A stretch of DNA of 64,000 nt. Source: Deltaproteobacteria bacterium. Its GTDB lineage: Bacteria; Myxococcota_A; Polyangia; Nannocystales; Nannocystaceae. Under the pieces are notes generated by a model. The model searched no databases. It saw only the letters and a program-made list of their open reading frames with translations, and was not told where the DNA came from. The position numbers were made by a program, and so were the translations under genes. The stretch covers positions 2,108,001 through 2,172,000 of the forward strand of contig JADJEE010000001.1 in NCBI GenBank assembly GCA_016709225.1. The letters are read 5' to 3'. Below, piece by piece: positions 48,128 to 60,368 of the stretch. The first letter of the stretch is position 1, and every line of letters begins with the position of its first letter.

Positions 48128-49327
48128 ATGCCGCTCGACCTCGAGCCCGGTGATGTCTACGCGGGCACCATTCGCATCGTCCGGGTGATCGGCGTGGGCT
48201 CGTTTGCGCGGGTGTACGAGGTCGAGGTCCCGGGCCACGACCAACGCCTCGCGCTCAAGCTGACGCGCGAGCCCGTGACCGCCGGTGATCAGGCCCAGCG
48301 CGCGCTGCGGGAGATCACGATCCTGCGCACGCTGACCAACCCGCACGTGGTGCGGACGTTCGACTGCGGCCTGCGCCCCGACGGCCACATCTACCTGCTG
48401 ATGGATCTGCTCGAGGGCTCGAGCCTCGACGTGTGGCACGACTTCAAGGCGCCGCTGCATCCGGCGCAGGCGGTGACCATCGTCCACCAGGCCTGCCTCG
48501 GCCTCGCGGAGGCGCACGCGATGGGCATCGTGCACCGCGACGTGAAGCCGGAGAACGTGTTCGTCGAGCGGGACGGCCAGATCAAGATGCTGGACTTCGG
48601 GCTCGCGCGCTCGTTCGACGGCACGCCGGTGGTCGGGGTCAACGCCAGCGAGGCGCACCTGGTGGTCGGCACGCCGCACTACAGCCAGCCGGAGCAGCTT
48701 CGCACCCGTGTGCTCAGCCCCGCGTCCGATGTGTACAGCCTGGCGATGATCCTCTACGAGCTGCTCAGCGCGCGCGCGCCGTTCTGGGACGATCGCAGCC
48801 TCGCCGAGGTCAAGCACGACCTGCGCAACGAGCCCGCCGCGTGGCTGCGGGCGCACATGGGCACCCAAGCCGTGCCGCTCGATCGCCAGCCCGGCTGCGA
48901 GGACCTGCCCGAGGCGCTGGTCCGCGGCATCGAGCGCGCGCTCGACAAGGATCCCCACCGCCGCCCGCCCAACGCCGGTGCGCTGGCCAACATCCTCGGC
49001 CTGGTCCTTCACCGCGACATGGGCATCCCGGTCGCGGCCACGCTGCGGGTGCTGCACCCCGACGACAGCCTCGACGACCGGCTGTTCCTGCCGGGCTCGT
49101 ATCGCATCGGCTCGGGCGCGCGCTGCGAGATCAAGCTGCGCGACGATCGCGTGCCGCACATCCACGCCGTGCTCGAGTGGAGCGGCGTGCCCAACCGACC
49201 GCACCTGCGCCCGCTGGGCGAGGGCGGCCTCGTGCGGGTCAACGACCACCCCATCTCGCACCCGGTCGAGCTCGGCGAGAACGACGAGTTCAGCGTGGGT
49301 CAGACCCGCATGGCCGTGGTGATCTGA
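48128..49327 (+). CDS. Ser/Thr protein kinase with C-terminal FHA domain
   Basis: Signalling kinase of 399 residues, cytosolic. Kinase domain (about 15-285): glycine loop VIGVGSFARVYE, catalytic Lys in LALKLTRE, HRDVKPENV loop, DFGLARSF, and TPHYSQPEQ in the activation segment. The C-terminal 80 residues form an FHA domain: YRIGSGARCEIKLRDDRVPHIHAVLEW, then GLVRVNDHPISHPVELGENDEFSVGQTRMAVV. FHA binds phospho-threonine, so the kinase may recruit its own phosphorylated partners. Fusion of both on one chain without a membrane segment is common in Myxococcota. The ATG at 48128 is the likely start. Confidence 0.94.
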   Translation: MPLDLEPGDVYAGTIRIVRVIGVGSFARVYEVEVPGHDQRLALKLTREPVTAGDQAQRALREITILRTLTNPHVVRTFDCGLRPDGHIYLLMDLLEGSSLDVWHDFKAPLHPAQAVTIVHQACLGLAEAHAMGIVHRDVKPENVFVERDGQIKMLDFGLARSFDGTPVVGVNASEAHLVVGTPHYSQPEQLRTRVLSPASDVYSLAMILYELLSARAPFWDDRSLAEVKHDLRNEPAAWLRAHMGTQAVPLDRQPGCEDLPEALVRGIERALDKDPHRRPPNAGALANILGLVLHRDMGIPVAATLRVLHPDDSLDDRLFLPGSYRIGSGARCEIKLRDDRVPHIHAVLEWSGVPNRPHLRPLGEGGLVRVNDHPISHPVELGENDEFSVGQTRMAVVI

Positions 49328-49336
49328 GTCGTCGAC

Positions 49337-49351
49337 GAACGCGAAGCGTTC
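49337..49351. terminator. short hairpin between convergent genes
   Basis: GAACGC-GAA-GCGTTC forms a perfect 6-bp stem ten bases after the kinase stop, in the 108-bp convergent gap to the MerR gene. It shares the GAACGC/GCGTTC core with the hairpin at 21964. Confidence 0.5.
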
Positions 49352-49435
49352 ACCCACGACGACGGCAAGGAGCGCAGCGATGGGGGCCGCGCGTCCCGGC
49401 TCGCTTGGTCGCGCTGGGTTCGCGCGCGCGGGGCT

Positions 49436-50350
49436 TCAGAAGAGGCCGCGCAGCTTCGCAGCATCGGTCGCGACCTCGGCCCCCGCTCGCGCCAGCAGCC
49501 CGGCGATCGTCAGCGCGCCGGGACCGAACGCGATCCAGCGATGGGGCGCGACGGCCTCGGCGTAGGCCGCCACCAGCTCGCGCGCACGCACGGTCGCCAG
49601 CGACTCCGTGCAGCCGAGCCCGATCACCACGCCGGGGTGACGCGTGCAGGCATCGTGCAGCACGCCCGGCGCCACCCTGGCGCCGAGCCATACCACGCGC
49701 AGGCCCGCAGCCTGGGCCGCGAGCGCGAGCTGGCCGACCGGCACCAGCTCGTCGTCGCCGTCGAACGCACCGACCAGCGCATGGGCCTCGGCGCGCGCCG
49801 GCTGGCCCATGCGCACGACGTCGCGCACCGCGTGGGCGAGCAGCTCGCCGAACATGCGGTGCTCACCGCGATCGCGGGCGCCCGCGATCCAGTCGTTGCG
49901 CAGCTGCGCCCAGGCCGGCTCGATGACCGCCGCCATCGCCTCCGCGGGACTGCCGACCATCAGCGCACCGCGCAGGCGCTGCTCGAAGCGCTCGAGCGCG
50001 TCGAAGCTCTCGCCCCGCACGGTCGCGAGCGCGGTCGCCGACGGCGGTGCGATCCCAGGCGGGCGCACCGACGCTGCGCTCGCCACCGCGTCGTCGGCCT
50101 CGGCCAGCACTGCCGCGACCGCCTCCGCCGCAGCGACACCGCCATCGCACAGCGCACGCACCCGCACGATGCGGGCCACATCGGCATCACTGTAGAGACG
50201 ATAGGCCGACGCGGTGCGCTCGGGCGCCGGGAAGCCATAGCGGTGCTCCCACGCGCGCAGCGTCGAGGCAGGGACACCGGTGAGCTCTGCGACGGTCTGG
50301 ATGCGGTAGCGACCGCTGCGCGCCAGCACGGAGGTGGAATCGTCGGTCAT
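49436..50350 (-). CDS. MerR-family regulator, LitR/CarH-like, lacking cobalamin-ligand His
   Basis: DNA-binding regulator of 304 residues. The N-terminal MerR helix-turn-helix (about 14-80) reads RYRIQTVAELTGVPASTLRAWEHRYGFPAPERT ... YRLYSDADVARI, as in CarA/CarH/LitR. The middle helical bundle keeps the light-sensor-like W...GEH element (DWIAGARDRGEHRM). A Rossmann-like B12-binding-type domain ends the protein. There the E/DxHxxG motif that supplies the cobalt-ligating His is replaced by DELVPVG, so B12-dependent light sensing is doubtful. The ATG at 50350 is followed upstream by a direct repeat and an AT-rich block, candidates for autoregulation. No carotenoid genes are adjacent. Confidence 0.88.
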   Translation of the reverse strand: MTDDSTSVLARSGRYRIQTVAELTGVPASTLRAWEHRYGFPAPERTASAYRLYSDADVARIVRVRALCDGGVAAAEAVAAVLAEADDAVASAASVRPPGIAPPSATALATVRGESFDALERFEQRLRGALMVGSPAEAMAAVIEPAWAQLRNDWIAGARDRGEHRMFGELLAHAVRDVVRMGQPARAEAHALVGAFDGDDELVPVGQLALAAQAAGLRVVWLGARVAPGVLHDACTRHPGVVIGLGCTESLATVRARELVAAYAEAVAPHRWIAFGPGALTIAGLLARAGAEVATDAAKLRGLF

Positions 50351-50357
50351 GGCCTCC

Positions 50358-50388
50358 GCAAAGTCTACTCGCAGGGTTGTGCAAAGTC
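50358..50388. promoter_or_regulatory. 8-bp direct repeat upstream of the MerR gene
   Basis: GCAAAGTC occurs at 50358-50365 and 50381-50388, 23 bp apart (about two helical turns), immediately upstream of the MerR gene start. This spacing suits a dimeric or tetrameric regulator; it is a candidate operator only. Confidence 0.35.
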
Positions 50389-50404
50389 CATGGCGACCCA
50401 CGCG

Positions 50405-50455
50405 CATACATCAAAACTGTTAAATTACATATATTTAAAAACTTTCCGCAGAAAC
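50405..50455. promoter_or_regulatory. strongly AT-rich divergent promoter block
   Basis: About 45 bp of mostly A and T (for example TTAAATTACATATATTTAAA) lies between the divergent MerR and DUF4397 genes. It is the most AT-rich patch seen in the window. Promoters for one or both genes, or an UP-element, are likely; exact boxes were not assigned. Confidence 0.5.
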
Positions 50456-50543
50456 ATTGCGCACGCCCGATCCAACCCTACGCAAGGTCCGTATCAGGTC
50501 TCGAAGCGGCCGGCGACCGGCCCCCAAGAAAGCGAGACAGGCC

Positions 50544-52115
50544 ATGACGACGACCCACCACCTCCCCTACTCCCTCCGGTTCATCCTCGGCACCTGCGCG
50601 GCGCTGGCGAGCGGCTGCTACCAGAACGACGGCTCGCGTCTGATGGACGACGACGGCTCGAGCAGCGACGACGGTGGCGCGCCGACCGAGACCGACGACG
50701 GCGCCGGCGACGACGGCGGCAGCGACGACGGCAGCACCAGCGACGGCGACGTCGACCCGCCGGCCCCCGGCATGGTGAAGATCCGCGTCATCCACGGCTC
50801 GCCCGGCGCGCCCGCGGTCGACGTGTACATCGCCGGCGAGGCCTCGCCGGTGATCGCGGGGCTCGACTACACCGAGACCTCGAGCTGGCTCGAGGTGCCC
50901 GCCGGGACCTACGCGTTCGACATCCGCGCGGCCGCGGCCGCGCCCAGCGATGCGCCGGCGTACAGCACCGGCAATCTCGAGCTGCCCGAGGGCGCGATGG
51001 TGTCGGCACTCGCGGCCGGCGTGCTACCGGCGGGACCCGACGCGCCGGTGCCGTCGGGCTCGGCCTTCCGCGTGATCCCGATCGTCGAGGCGTTCGACGC
51101 CGCCAACCCGGGCAAGGCCCGCGTGCGGGTCGTGCACGCCGGCAGCGATGCGCCCGAGGTCGGGCTCGACGTCGGCAACGACGGCGTGATCGAGGTCGAC
51201 GGCCTCGCACGCTTCGGTGACACCGGCGCGGCCGGAGTGCTGCTGCCGGCCGGCGACGCGCTGTCGCTCGGCATCACCGCCGATGGCGAACGCGTGACCG
51301 CGTTCGAGCTGCCCGCGCTCGCCGACGGCGGCAACGTGCTGGTCGTCGCCACCGGCCTGCTCGGTCGGCTGCCCCGCGAGACCCAGGGCTTCGGGCTGCT
51401 GGCGATCAACGACACCGGCACCATCGGGTTCATCAAGCAGAACCCGACCGTCTACGCGCTGCACGCCGGCCCCGACGCCCCGGAGGTCGACCTGTGCGTC
51501 GGCAACGACGCCATCGCGACGCACCTCGAGTTCGGCGAGATGCAGGCCGCCCAGGTGCCGCCGGGCGACTACACCATCGACGCCTTCGTCGCGCCGAGCG
51601 GCTGCGCCGGGACCCCGGCGATGAGCGACGTGGTCGAGGGGCTCGTGGCCGGCGAGCGCTACCTCGTGGTCGCAACCGGTGAGCTCGCGCCGGTGATGGG
51701 CGAGCCGCCGCTGCAGCTGCAGGCGTACGCCGATCGCTTCGCGCTCGACCAGCCAGCGATGGCGGCGCTGCAGCTGGTCCACGCCGCCTCGGCGCCCGAG
51801 GTCGACGTCGGCATCGTGACCGGCGAGGTGATCGAGAACGGCAACCTCATCTCGCCCGATCTCAAGTGGCCGGCGACCAGCGCAGAGCTGATGGTGCAGC
51901 CGCTGACCTACCAGATCGGCTTCGCCGCCGCTGGCACGCCCACGCCGATCCATCCGCTGGTCGACTTCCACGTGCCGGCCGGCTCCGGTGCGCGCGCGTT
52001 CGTGGTGGCCGCCGGTGATCTGCTGCCGGAGTCGACCGAGGCCGGCTTCCGCCTGCTGGTCGTCGACACCTCGAGCTCGCCTTGGCAGATCGGCTCGATC
52101 CTCCCCAACCCGTGA
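50544..52115 (+). CDS. DUF4397 lipoprotein
   Basis: Exported protein of 523 residues with unknown role. The signal ends in LASGC, followed by an Asp/Gly/Ser/Glu tether of about 45 residues. Repeated DUF4397-type beta domains follow, each with a VIHGSPGAPAVDVYI-like core: VRVVHAGSDAPEVGLDVGND, ALHAGPDAPEVDLCVGND and LVHAASAPEVDVGIV, along with YTIDAFV/YAFDIRA strands. Such domains are common on bacterial surfaces and may mediate adhesion. The ATG at 50544 places the signal normally. It is divergent from the MerR regulator and may be its target. Confidence 0.86.
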   Translation: MTTTHHLPYSLRFILGTCAALASGCYQNDGSRLMDDDGSSSDDGGAPTETDDGAGDDGGSDDGSTSDGDVDPPAPGMVKIRVIHGSPGAPAVDVYIAGEASPVIAGLDYTETSSWLEVPAGTYAFDIRAAAAAPSDAPAYSTGNLELPEGAMVSALAAGVLPAGPDAPVPSGSAFRVIPIVEAFDAANPGKARVRVVHAGSDAPEVGLDVGNDGVIEVDGLARFGDTGAAGVLLPAGDALSLGITADGERVTAFELPALADGGNVLVVATGLLGRLPRETQGFGLLAINDTGTIGFIKQNPTVYALHAGPDAPEVDLCVGNDAIATHLEFGEMQAAQVPPGDYTIDAFVAPSGCAGTPAMSDVVEGLVAGERYLVVATGELAPVMGEPPLQLQAYADRFALDQPAMAALQLVHAASAPEVDVGIVTGEVIENGNLISPDLKWPATSAELMVQPLTYQIGFAAAGTPTPIHPLVDFHVPAGSGARAFVVAAGDLLPESTEAGFRLLVVDTSSSPWQIGSILPNP

Positions 52116-52167
52116 GTCCGGCGATGGCCACGGCGATGGCCATGTTCGTGCCCCCCAACGGACGACA

Positions 52168-52215
52168 CAGGTGGTCCGGTCCGGTCGCGTGCGTCGCTCC
52201 GGACCGGATCACCTG
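52168..52215 (+). terminator. 17-bp inverted repeat downstream of DUF4397 gene
   Basis: Arms 52168-52184 and 52199-52215 (CAGGTGRTCCGGTCCGG) pair with one mismatch across 14 bases. It lies 53 bp after the stop and 120 bp before the kinase gene. Without a T tract it could be a terminator or an operator for the downstream kinase. Confidence 0.45.
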
Positions 52216-52334
52216 CGCGCGCATGGCCACCGCGCCGGCGCACGGCCGCATCTGGCGCAGCGCCGCATCTGGCGAGCCCGCGCGCGCCCGTGCGAACATC
52301 CCTCGACGCTACGCCCTCCCCGCGACGGATCGAC

Positions 52335-56192
<3,858 letters not shown>

Positions 56193-56271
56193 CCGCGGAC
56201 GGCCCCAAAAAGCCCACGACACCACGGGGCAGTGGCCGCGGCGGGCCGACACAAGGTAGCTTCGCCCCCGC

Positions 56272-58827
56272 ATGAGCCGTGTTCCCGACAAGCCGAGCCT
56301 CGACGGGCTCGAGGACAAGTGGGCCAAGACCTGGGAGACCGACGCGACCTATCGCTTCGATCGCGCGCACAGCCGCGACGAGGTGTTCGCGATCGACACC
56401 CCGCCGCCGACCGTGTCGGGGTCGCTGCACGTCGGCCACGTCTTCAGCTACACGCACACCGATACCATCGCCCGCTACTGGCGGATGCGCGGCAAGGCGG
56501 TGTTCTATCCCATCGGCTGGGACGACAACGGCCTCGCGACCGAGCGGCGCGTGCAGAACTTCACCGGTGTGCGCTGCGATCCGCGGCTGCCGAAGGACCC
56601 CAGCTTCACGGCACCGTTTCGCGGTGACGTGCCCAAGGACCACCGCGCGATCGCGGTGAGCCGGCCCGACTTCGTCGAGCTGTGCTTCGAGGTCACCGCG
56701 CTCGACGAGCAGGCCTTCGAGGCGCTGTTCCGCAAGCTGGGCCTCTCGTTCGACTGGGGCCTGCTCTACACCACCATCGGCGCCGACGCGCGACGCGTCA
56801 GCCAGCGCGCGTTCCTGGGCAACCTCGCCCGCGGCGAGGCCTATCAGCAGGACGCGCCCACGCTGTACGACGTCGACGAGCGCACCGCGGTCGCACAGGC
56901 CGAGATGGAGGACCGCGAGGTCCCAGGCGCCTATCACACGCTGCTCTTCCACCGTGACGACGGCGCCGGCGATCTCCGCATCGACACCACCCGACCCGAG
57001 CTGCTGCCATCGTGCGTGGCGCTCGTCGCCCACCCCGACGATCCCCGCTACCAGCCGCTGTTCGGCAAGACCGTGCGTACGCCGCTGTTCGGCGTGCAGG
57101 TGCCGGTGCTCGCCCACCGCCTGGCCGACCCCGAGAAGGGCACCGGCATCGCGATGATCTGCACCTTCGGCGACATGACCGACGTCACCTGGTGGCGCGA
57201 GCTGGCGCTGCCCTCCCGTGCACTCATCGGCTTCGACGGACGCTTCCTCGCCGAGCCGCCGGCATGGATCGAGTCCGAGGCCGGCCGTGCCGCATACGCC
57301 CAGCAGGCCGGACTCGCGGCCAAGGCCGCCGCCAAGAAGGTGGTCGAGCTGCTGCAGGCGTCGGGCGAGATGGTCGGTGACCCGCGCCCGATCAGCCATC
57401 CGGTGAAGTTCTACGAGCGTGGGTCGCGACCGCTCGAGATCGTCGCGACCCGCCAGTGGTACATCCGCAACGGCGGCCGCGACGAGCAGCTGCGCGAGCG
57501 CCTGGTCGCGCGCGGCGGCGAGCTCACGTGGCACCCGGCGTACATGCAGCACCGCTACGACAACTGGGTCGGCGGGCTGTCGGGCGACTGGCTCATCAGT
57601 CGCCAGCGCTACTTCGGCGTGCCGATCCCGGTGTGGTACCGCATCGACGACGCCGGCAACACGCTGCACGACCAGGTGCTGGTGCCCGAGGCGTCGCGGC
57701 TGCCCATCGATCCCTCGACCGATTGCCCCGCGGGCTTCACCGAGGCGCAGCGCGGGGCGCCGGGCGGCTTCATCGGCGATCCCGACGTGATGGACACCTG
57801 GGCGACCTCCTCGCTCACGCCGCAGATCGCCGGCAAGTGGGGCACCGACGACGACCTCTTCGGCCGCGTGTTCCCGATGGACATGCGACCGCAGGCCCAC
57901 GACATCATCCGCACGTGGCTGTTCGCGACGATGGTCCGCAGCCACCACGAGCACGGCACGCCGCCGTGGAAGCACGCCGCGCTGTCGGGTTGGATCCTCG
58001 ACCCCGATCGCAAGAAGATGTCGAAGAGCAAGGGCAACGTCGTCACGCCGATGCACCTGCTCGAGCAGTACGGATCCGACGCGGTGCGCTACTGGTCGGC
58101 GAGCGGGCGGCCCGGCACCGACACCGCGTTCGACGAGGGCCAGATGAAGATCGGCCGCAAGCTCGCGATCAAGCTGCTGAACGCCAGCCGCTTCGCGCTG
58201 GGCTTGGGCGAGCCGGCCGCGGGCGCGAAGGTCTGCGAGCCGCTCGACGCCGCACTGCTGGCCCGGCTGGCGGCGCTGGTCGACGAGGCCACGGCCGCGT
58301 TCGAGGCCTTCGACTACGCACGCAGCCTCGAGCGCACCGAGTCGCTGTTCTGGTCGTTCACCGACGACTATCTCGAGCTCGTCAAGCACCGCGCCTACGG
58401 CGGCCACGGCGAGGCCGCGGCCGACTCCGCCAAGCTCACGCTGCGGCTGGCGCTCGACACCCTGCTGCGGCTGTTCGCGCCGGTGCTGCCCTACGTCACC
58501 GAGGAGGTGTGGAGCTGGTGGCGCGAGGGCTCGATCCATCGCGCCGCGTGGCCGAGTGCGGCATCGCTGCGCGAAGCGGCCGGCGACGGCGACCCGCTCG
58601 CACTCGAGCTGGCCGGTGGTGTGCTCGGCGAGGTCCGCCGCGCCAAGACCGAGGCCAAGCGCGCGCTCGCGACCGAGGTCGCGAGCGTCACGGTGTCGGA
58701 CGCTGCCGATCGCATTGCGATCGTCACCGCAGTTGCACGCGACGTGTGCGACGCCGGAAAGGTGCAGCGCATCGACTACGAAGTCGGTGCGCAGAAGGTC
58801 ACCGTCGTGCTCGTCGCCGACGGCTGA
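56272..58827 (+). CDS. valS: valyl-tRNA synthetase, short type
   Basis: Charges tRNA-Val; class I synthetase. The 851 residues hold the HIGH variant SGSLHVGHVFSY, a valine-specific early region (PIGWDDNGLATERRVQNF), the editing domain (RIDTTRPELLPSCVALVAHPDD; GTGIAMICTFGDMTDVTWW), the catalytic second half GDWLISRQRYFGVPIPVWY, and KKMSKSKGNVVTP. The anticodon-binding helical domain follows (LFWSFTDDYLELVKHRAYG). The C-terminal tRNA-binding coiled coil of E. coli ValS is missing, as in shorter actinobacterial-type enzymes. The ATG at 56272 is natural. It is single, 79 bp after the kinase-ATPase gene. Confidence 0.95.
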   Translation: MSRVPDKPSLDGLEDKWAKTWETDATYRFDRAHSRDEVFAIDTPPPTVSGSLHVGHVFSYTHTDTIARYWRMRGKAVFYPIGWDDNGLATERRVQNFTGVRCDPRLPKDPSFTAPFRGDVPKDHRAIAVSRPDFVELCFEVTALDEQAFEALFRKLGLSFDWGLLYTTIGADARRVSQRAFLGNLARGEAYQQDAPTLYDVDERTAVAQAEMEDREVPGAYHTLLFHRDDGAGDLRIDTTRPELLPSCVALVAHPDDPRYQPLFGKTVRTPLFGVQVPVLAHRLADPEKGTGIAMICTFGDMTDVTWWRELALPSRALIGFDGRFLAEPPAWIESEAGRAAYAQQAGLAAKAAAKKVVELLQASGEMVGDPRPISHPVKFYERGSRPLEIVATRQWYIRNGGRDEQLRERLVARGGELTWHPAYMQHRYDNWVGGLSGDWLISRQRYFGVPIPVWYRIDDAGNTLHDQVLVPEASRLPIDPSTDCPAGFTEAQRGAPGGFIGDPDVMDTWATSSLTPQIAGKWGTDDDLFGRVFPMDMRPQAHDIIRTWLFATMVRSHHEHGTPPWKHAALSGWILDPDRKKMSKSKGNVVTPMHLLEQYGSDAVRYWSASGRPGTDTAFDEGQMKIGRKLAIKLLNASRFALGLGEPAAGAKVCEPLDAALLARLAALVDEATAAFEAFDYARSLERTESLFWSFTDDYLELVKHRAYGGHGEAAADSAKLTLRLALDTLLRLFAPVLPYVTEEVWSWWREGSIHRAAWPSAASLREAAGDGDPLALELAGGVLGEVRRAKTEAKRALATEVASVTVSDAADRIAIVTAVARDVCDAGKVQRIDYEVGAQKVTVVLVADG

Positions 58828-58828
58828 G

Positions 58829-59668
58829 CTAGCAATCGGCCGCGAAGACCCCGTCGCCGCAGTCCCACGCCTGCCCCACGCAGGTCGCGTCGTAGAGCTC
58901 GAAGCTCTCGCAGGTGTCGACGCACGGCGCGGGGTCGGGCCCGCAGGGCTGGTCGCAATCGATGTGCACGATGCCGGCGTCGCAGTGCCACACCGCCTGC
59001 TCGCAGGTGGCCTCACCGATCGCCGCGCCGCCGCAGGCCTCGACGCAGGCCATCGAGCCCCCCTCGCAGGCACCACTGCAGGCATCGAGCAGCACGCCGT
59101 CGCCGCAGTCCCAGCCATCGTCGACGCAGGTCGCGGGATAGATCTCACCCTCGTCACACGCGACCACGCACTCGAGCGGCTCGGCACCCTCGCACGGCGC
59201 ACAGCTCGAGCCCAGCACGCCGACGTCGCAGACCCACGACGCGCCGTCGCAGCGCGCGAGCCCGCCGGCGAGGCCACCCTCGCAGTCGACCACGCACTCG
59301 GGCGCGACGCCGGGGCAGACGCCGCAGGCGTCGCGCGCAGTGCCCTCGTCGCAGCTCCAGACCCCGTCGACGCATTCGGCGTCGTAGCCGGCCGCCGGTG
59401 CGCCATCGGGACCATAGGCCTCGTCGCAGCTGGTCACGCACACCGTCGGTGCGTCGAGACACGCGACCTCGCAGTCGTCCGCAACCAGGGCGGCGCCGCA
59501 GCTCCAGGCCCCGTCGACGCCGCACACCGCGTCGACGATCGTGGCGTCGGCGCAGTCCTGCACGCACAGTGGCTGCAGGCCGCCGCACGCGGCGTCCTCG
59601 CTGGCGCCCGGGCTCGCGCGACAGGCCACCAGCGCCGTGAGCAGAGCGAGTGAGCATCGCATCGTCAT
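58829..59668 (-). CDS. Cys-rich repeat lipoprotein
   Basis: Surface lipoprotein of 279 residues; the signal ends in a lipobox (TALVAC). The body is made of seven or so short Cys-rich units of roughly 30-40 residues, each ending in a pattern like W-x-C-(G/D)-x-G (AWSCGAALVADDC, VWSCDEGTARDAC, SWVCDVGVLGSSC, GWDCGDGVLLDAC, VWHCDAGIVHIDC, AWDCGDGVFAADC). Cys content near 14% implies many disulfides. Start choice: ATG at 59668, preceded by AAGGGG; an ATG at 59683 that overlaps the upstream stop is the alternative. It probably shares a transcript with the preceding SH3-like gene. Function unknown. Confidence 0.82.
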   Translation of the reverse strand: MTMRCSLALLTALVACRASPGASEDAACGGLQPLCVQDCADATIVDAVCGVDGAWSCGAALVADDCEVACLDAPTVCVTSCDEAYGPDGAPAAGYDAECVDGVWSCDEGTARDACGVCPGVAPECVVDCEGGLAGGLARCDGASWVCDVGVLGSSCAPCEGAEPLECVVACDEGEIYPATCVDDGWDCGDGVLLDACSGACEGGSMACVEACGGAAIGEATCEQAVWHCDAGIVHIDCDQPCGPDPAPCVDTCESFELYDATCVGQAWDCGDGVFAADC

Positions 59669-59679
59669 GCCGTTCCCCT

Positions 59680-60312
59680 TCATCGATCGAGCTTCTCCGC
59701 CTCGACGTAGCCCCACTTGCGCGCCGCCGGCGAGTACACGTAGACCCAGTGCCCGCCCGAGCGCGTGATGCCGGTGACGTCGACGTGCCACTCGGCGAAC
59801 ACGTTGCCGACCACGAAGTTCGCACGGTCGCGCAGGGTGCCGTTCTTCCGCAGGCGCACGCCGTGCTGCACGATCGCGGTGGGCCCCTGATCGTAGTCGA
59901 CCTCGCGCCACCCCGACGACGCGACGTGGCTCCGTCCCTGCCGCACGCGGCTCGGTACCGGGATGCCGGCGGGGTAGTCCTTCTGCGTCTTCGACCTGCC
60001 GATGCAGCTCTTGCGGGTGAAGCCCCACCACGGAAAGCGCTTGCGCGACCGCGAGGGATCGCTGACCACCGCCCAGGTGTCGTTGACGTTGTAGCGCCAG
60101 ATGACGGTGTCACCCTTGGGGATGGTCCAGCCCAGCTTCTGGCCCTTCACGCCGGGCTTGGGATAGTTGGGATAGACCACGCAATCGTGCTCGGCCTCGT
60201 AGACCACGAACAGCTTGGCCTTCGCAGCCGACAGCTGCGCCGGCGCCAGGGCCAGGGCCGCGGCCGCCAGCGCGATGCATGCGGAGGATCGACGGAGGAT
60301 CGACGGTGACAT
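59680..60312 (-). CDS. secreted protein, SH3-like, unknown function
   Basis: Exported protein of 210 residues with a signal peptide (ACIALAAAALALAPAQLSA, cleaved near AKA). It is beta-rich and basic: LFVVYEAEHDCVVYPNYP, GDTVIWRYNVNDTWAVVSDPS, FPWWGFTRKSCIG, GVRLRKNGTLRDRANFVVGNVFAEWHVDVTG and the closing GHWVYVYSPAARKWGYVEAEKLD, which is the pattern of a bacterial SH3 domain. One Cys pair is present. The ATG at 60312 gives the signal. Its stop is followed at once by the Cys-rich lipoprotein gene, suggesting one operon of envelope proteins that also includes the haem-motif lipoprotein upstream (56-bp gap). Confidence 0.78.
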   Translation of the reverse strand: MSPSILRRSSACIALAAAALALAPAQLSAAKAKLFVVYEAEHDCVVYPNYPKPGVKGQKLGWTIPKGDTVIWRYNVNDTWAVVSDPSRSRKRFPWWGFTRKSCIGRSKTQKDYPAGIPVPSRVRQGRSHVASSGWREVDYDQGPTAIVQHGVRLRKNGTLRDRANFVVGNVFAEWHVDVTGITRSGGHWVYVYSPAARKWGYVEAEKLDR

Positions 60313-60368
60313 GGATGAACCCTCTTCGGGGACGATGGGGATCGAGGAGATCGCGGCGCGTCCGCGGC

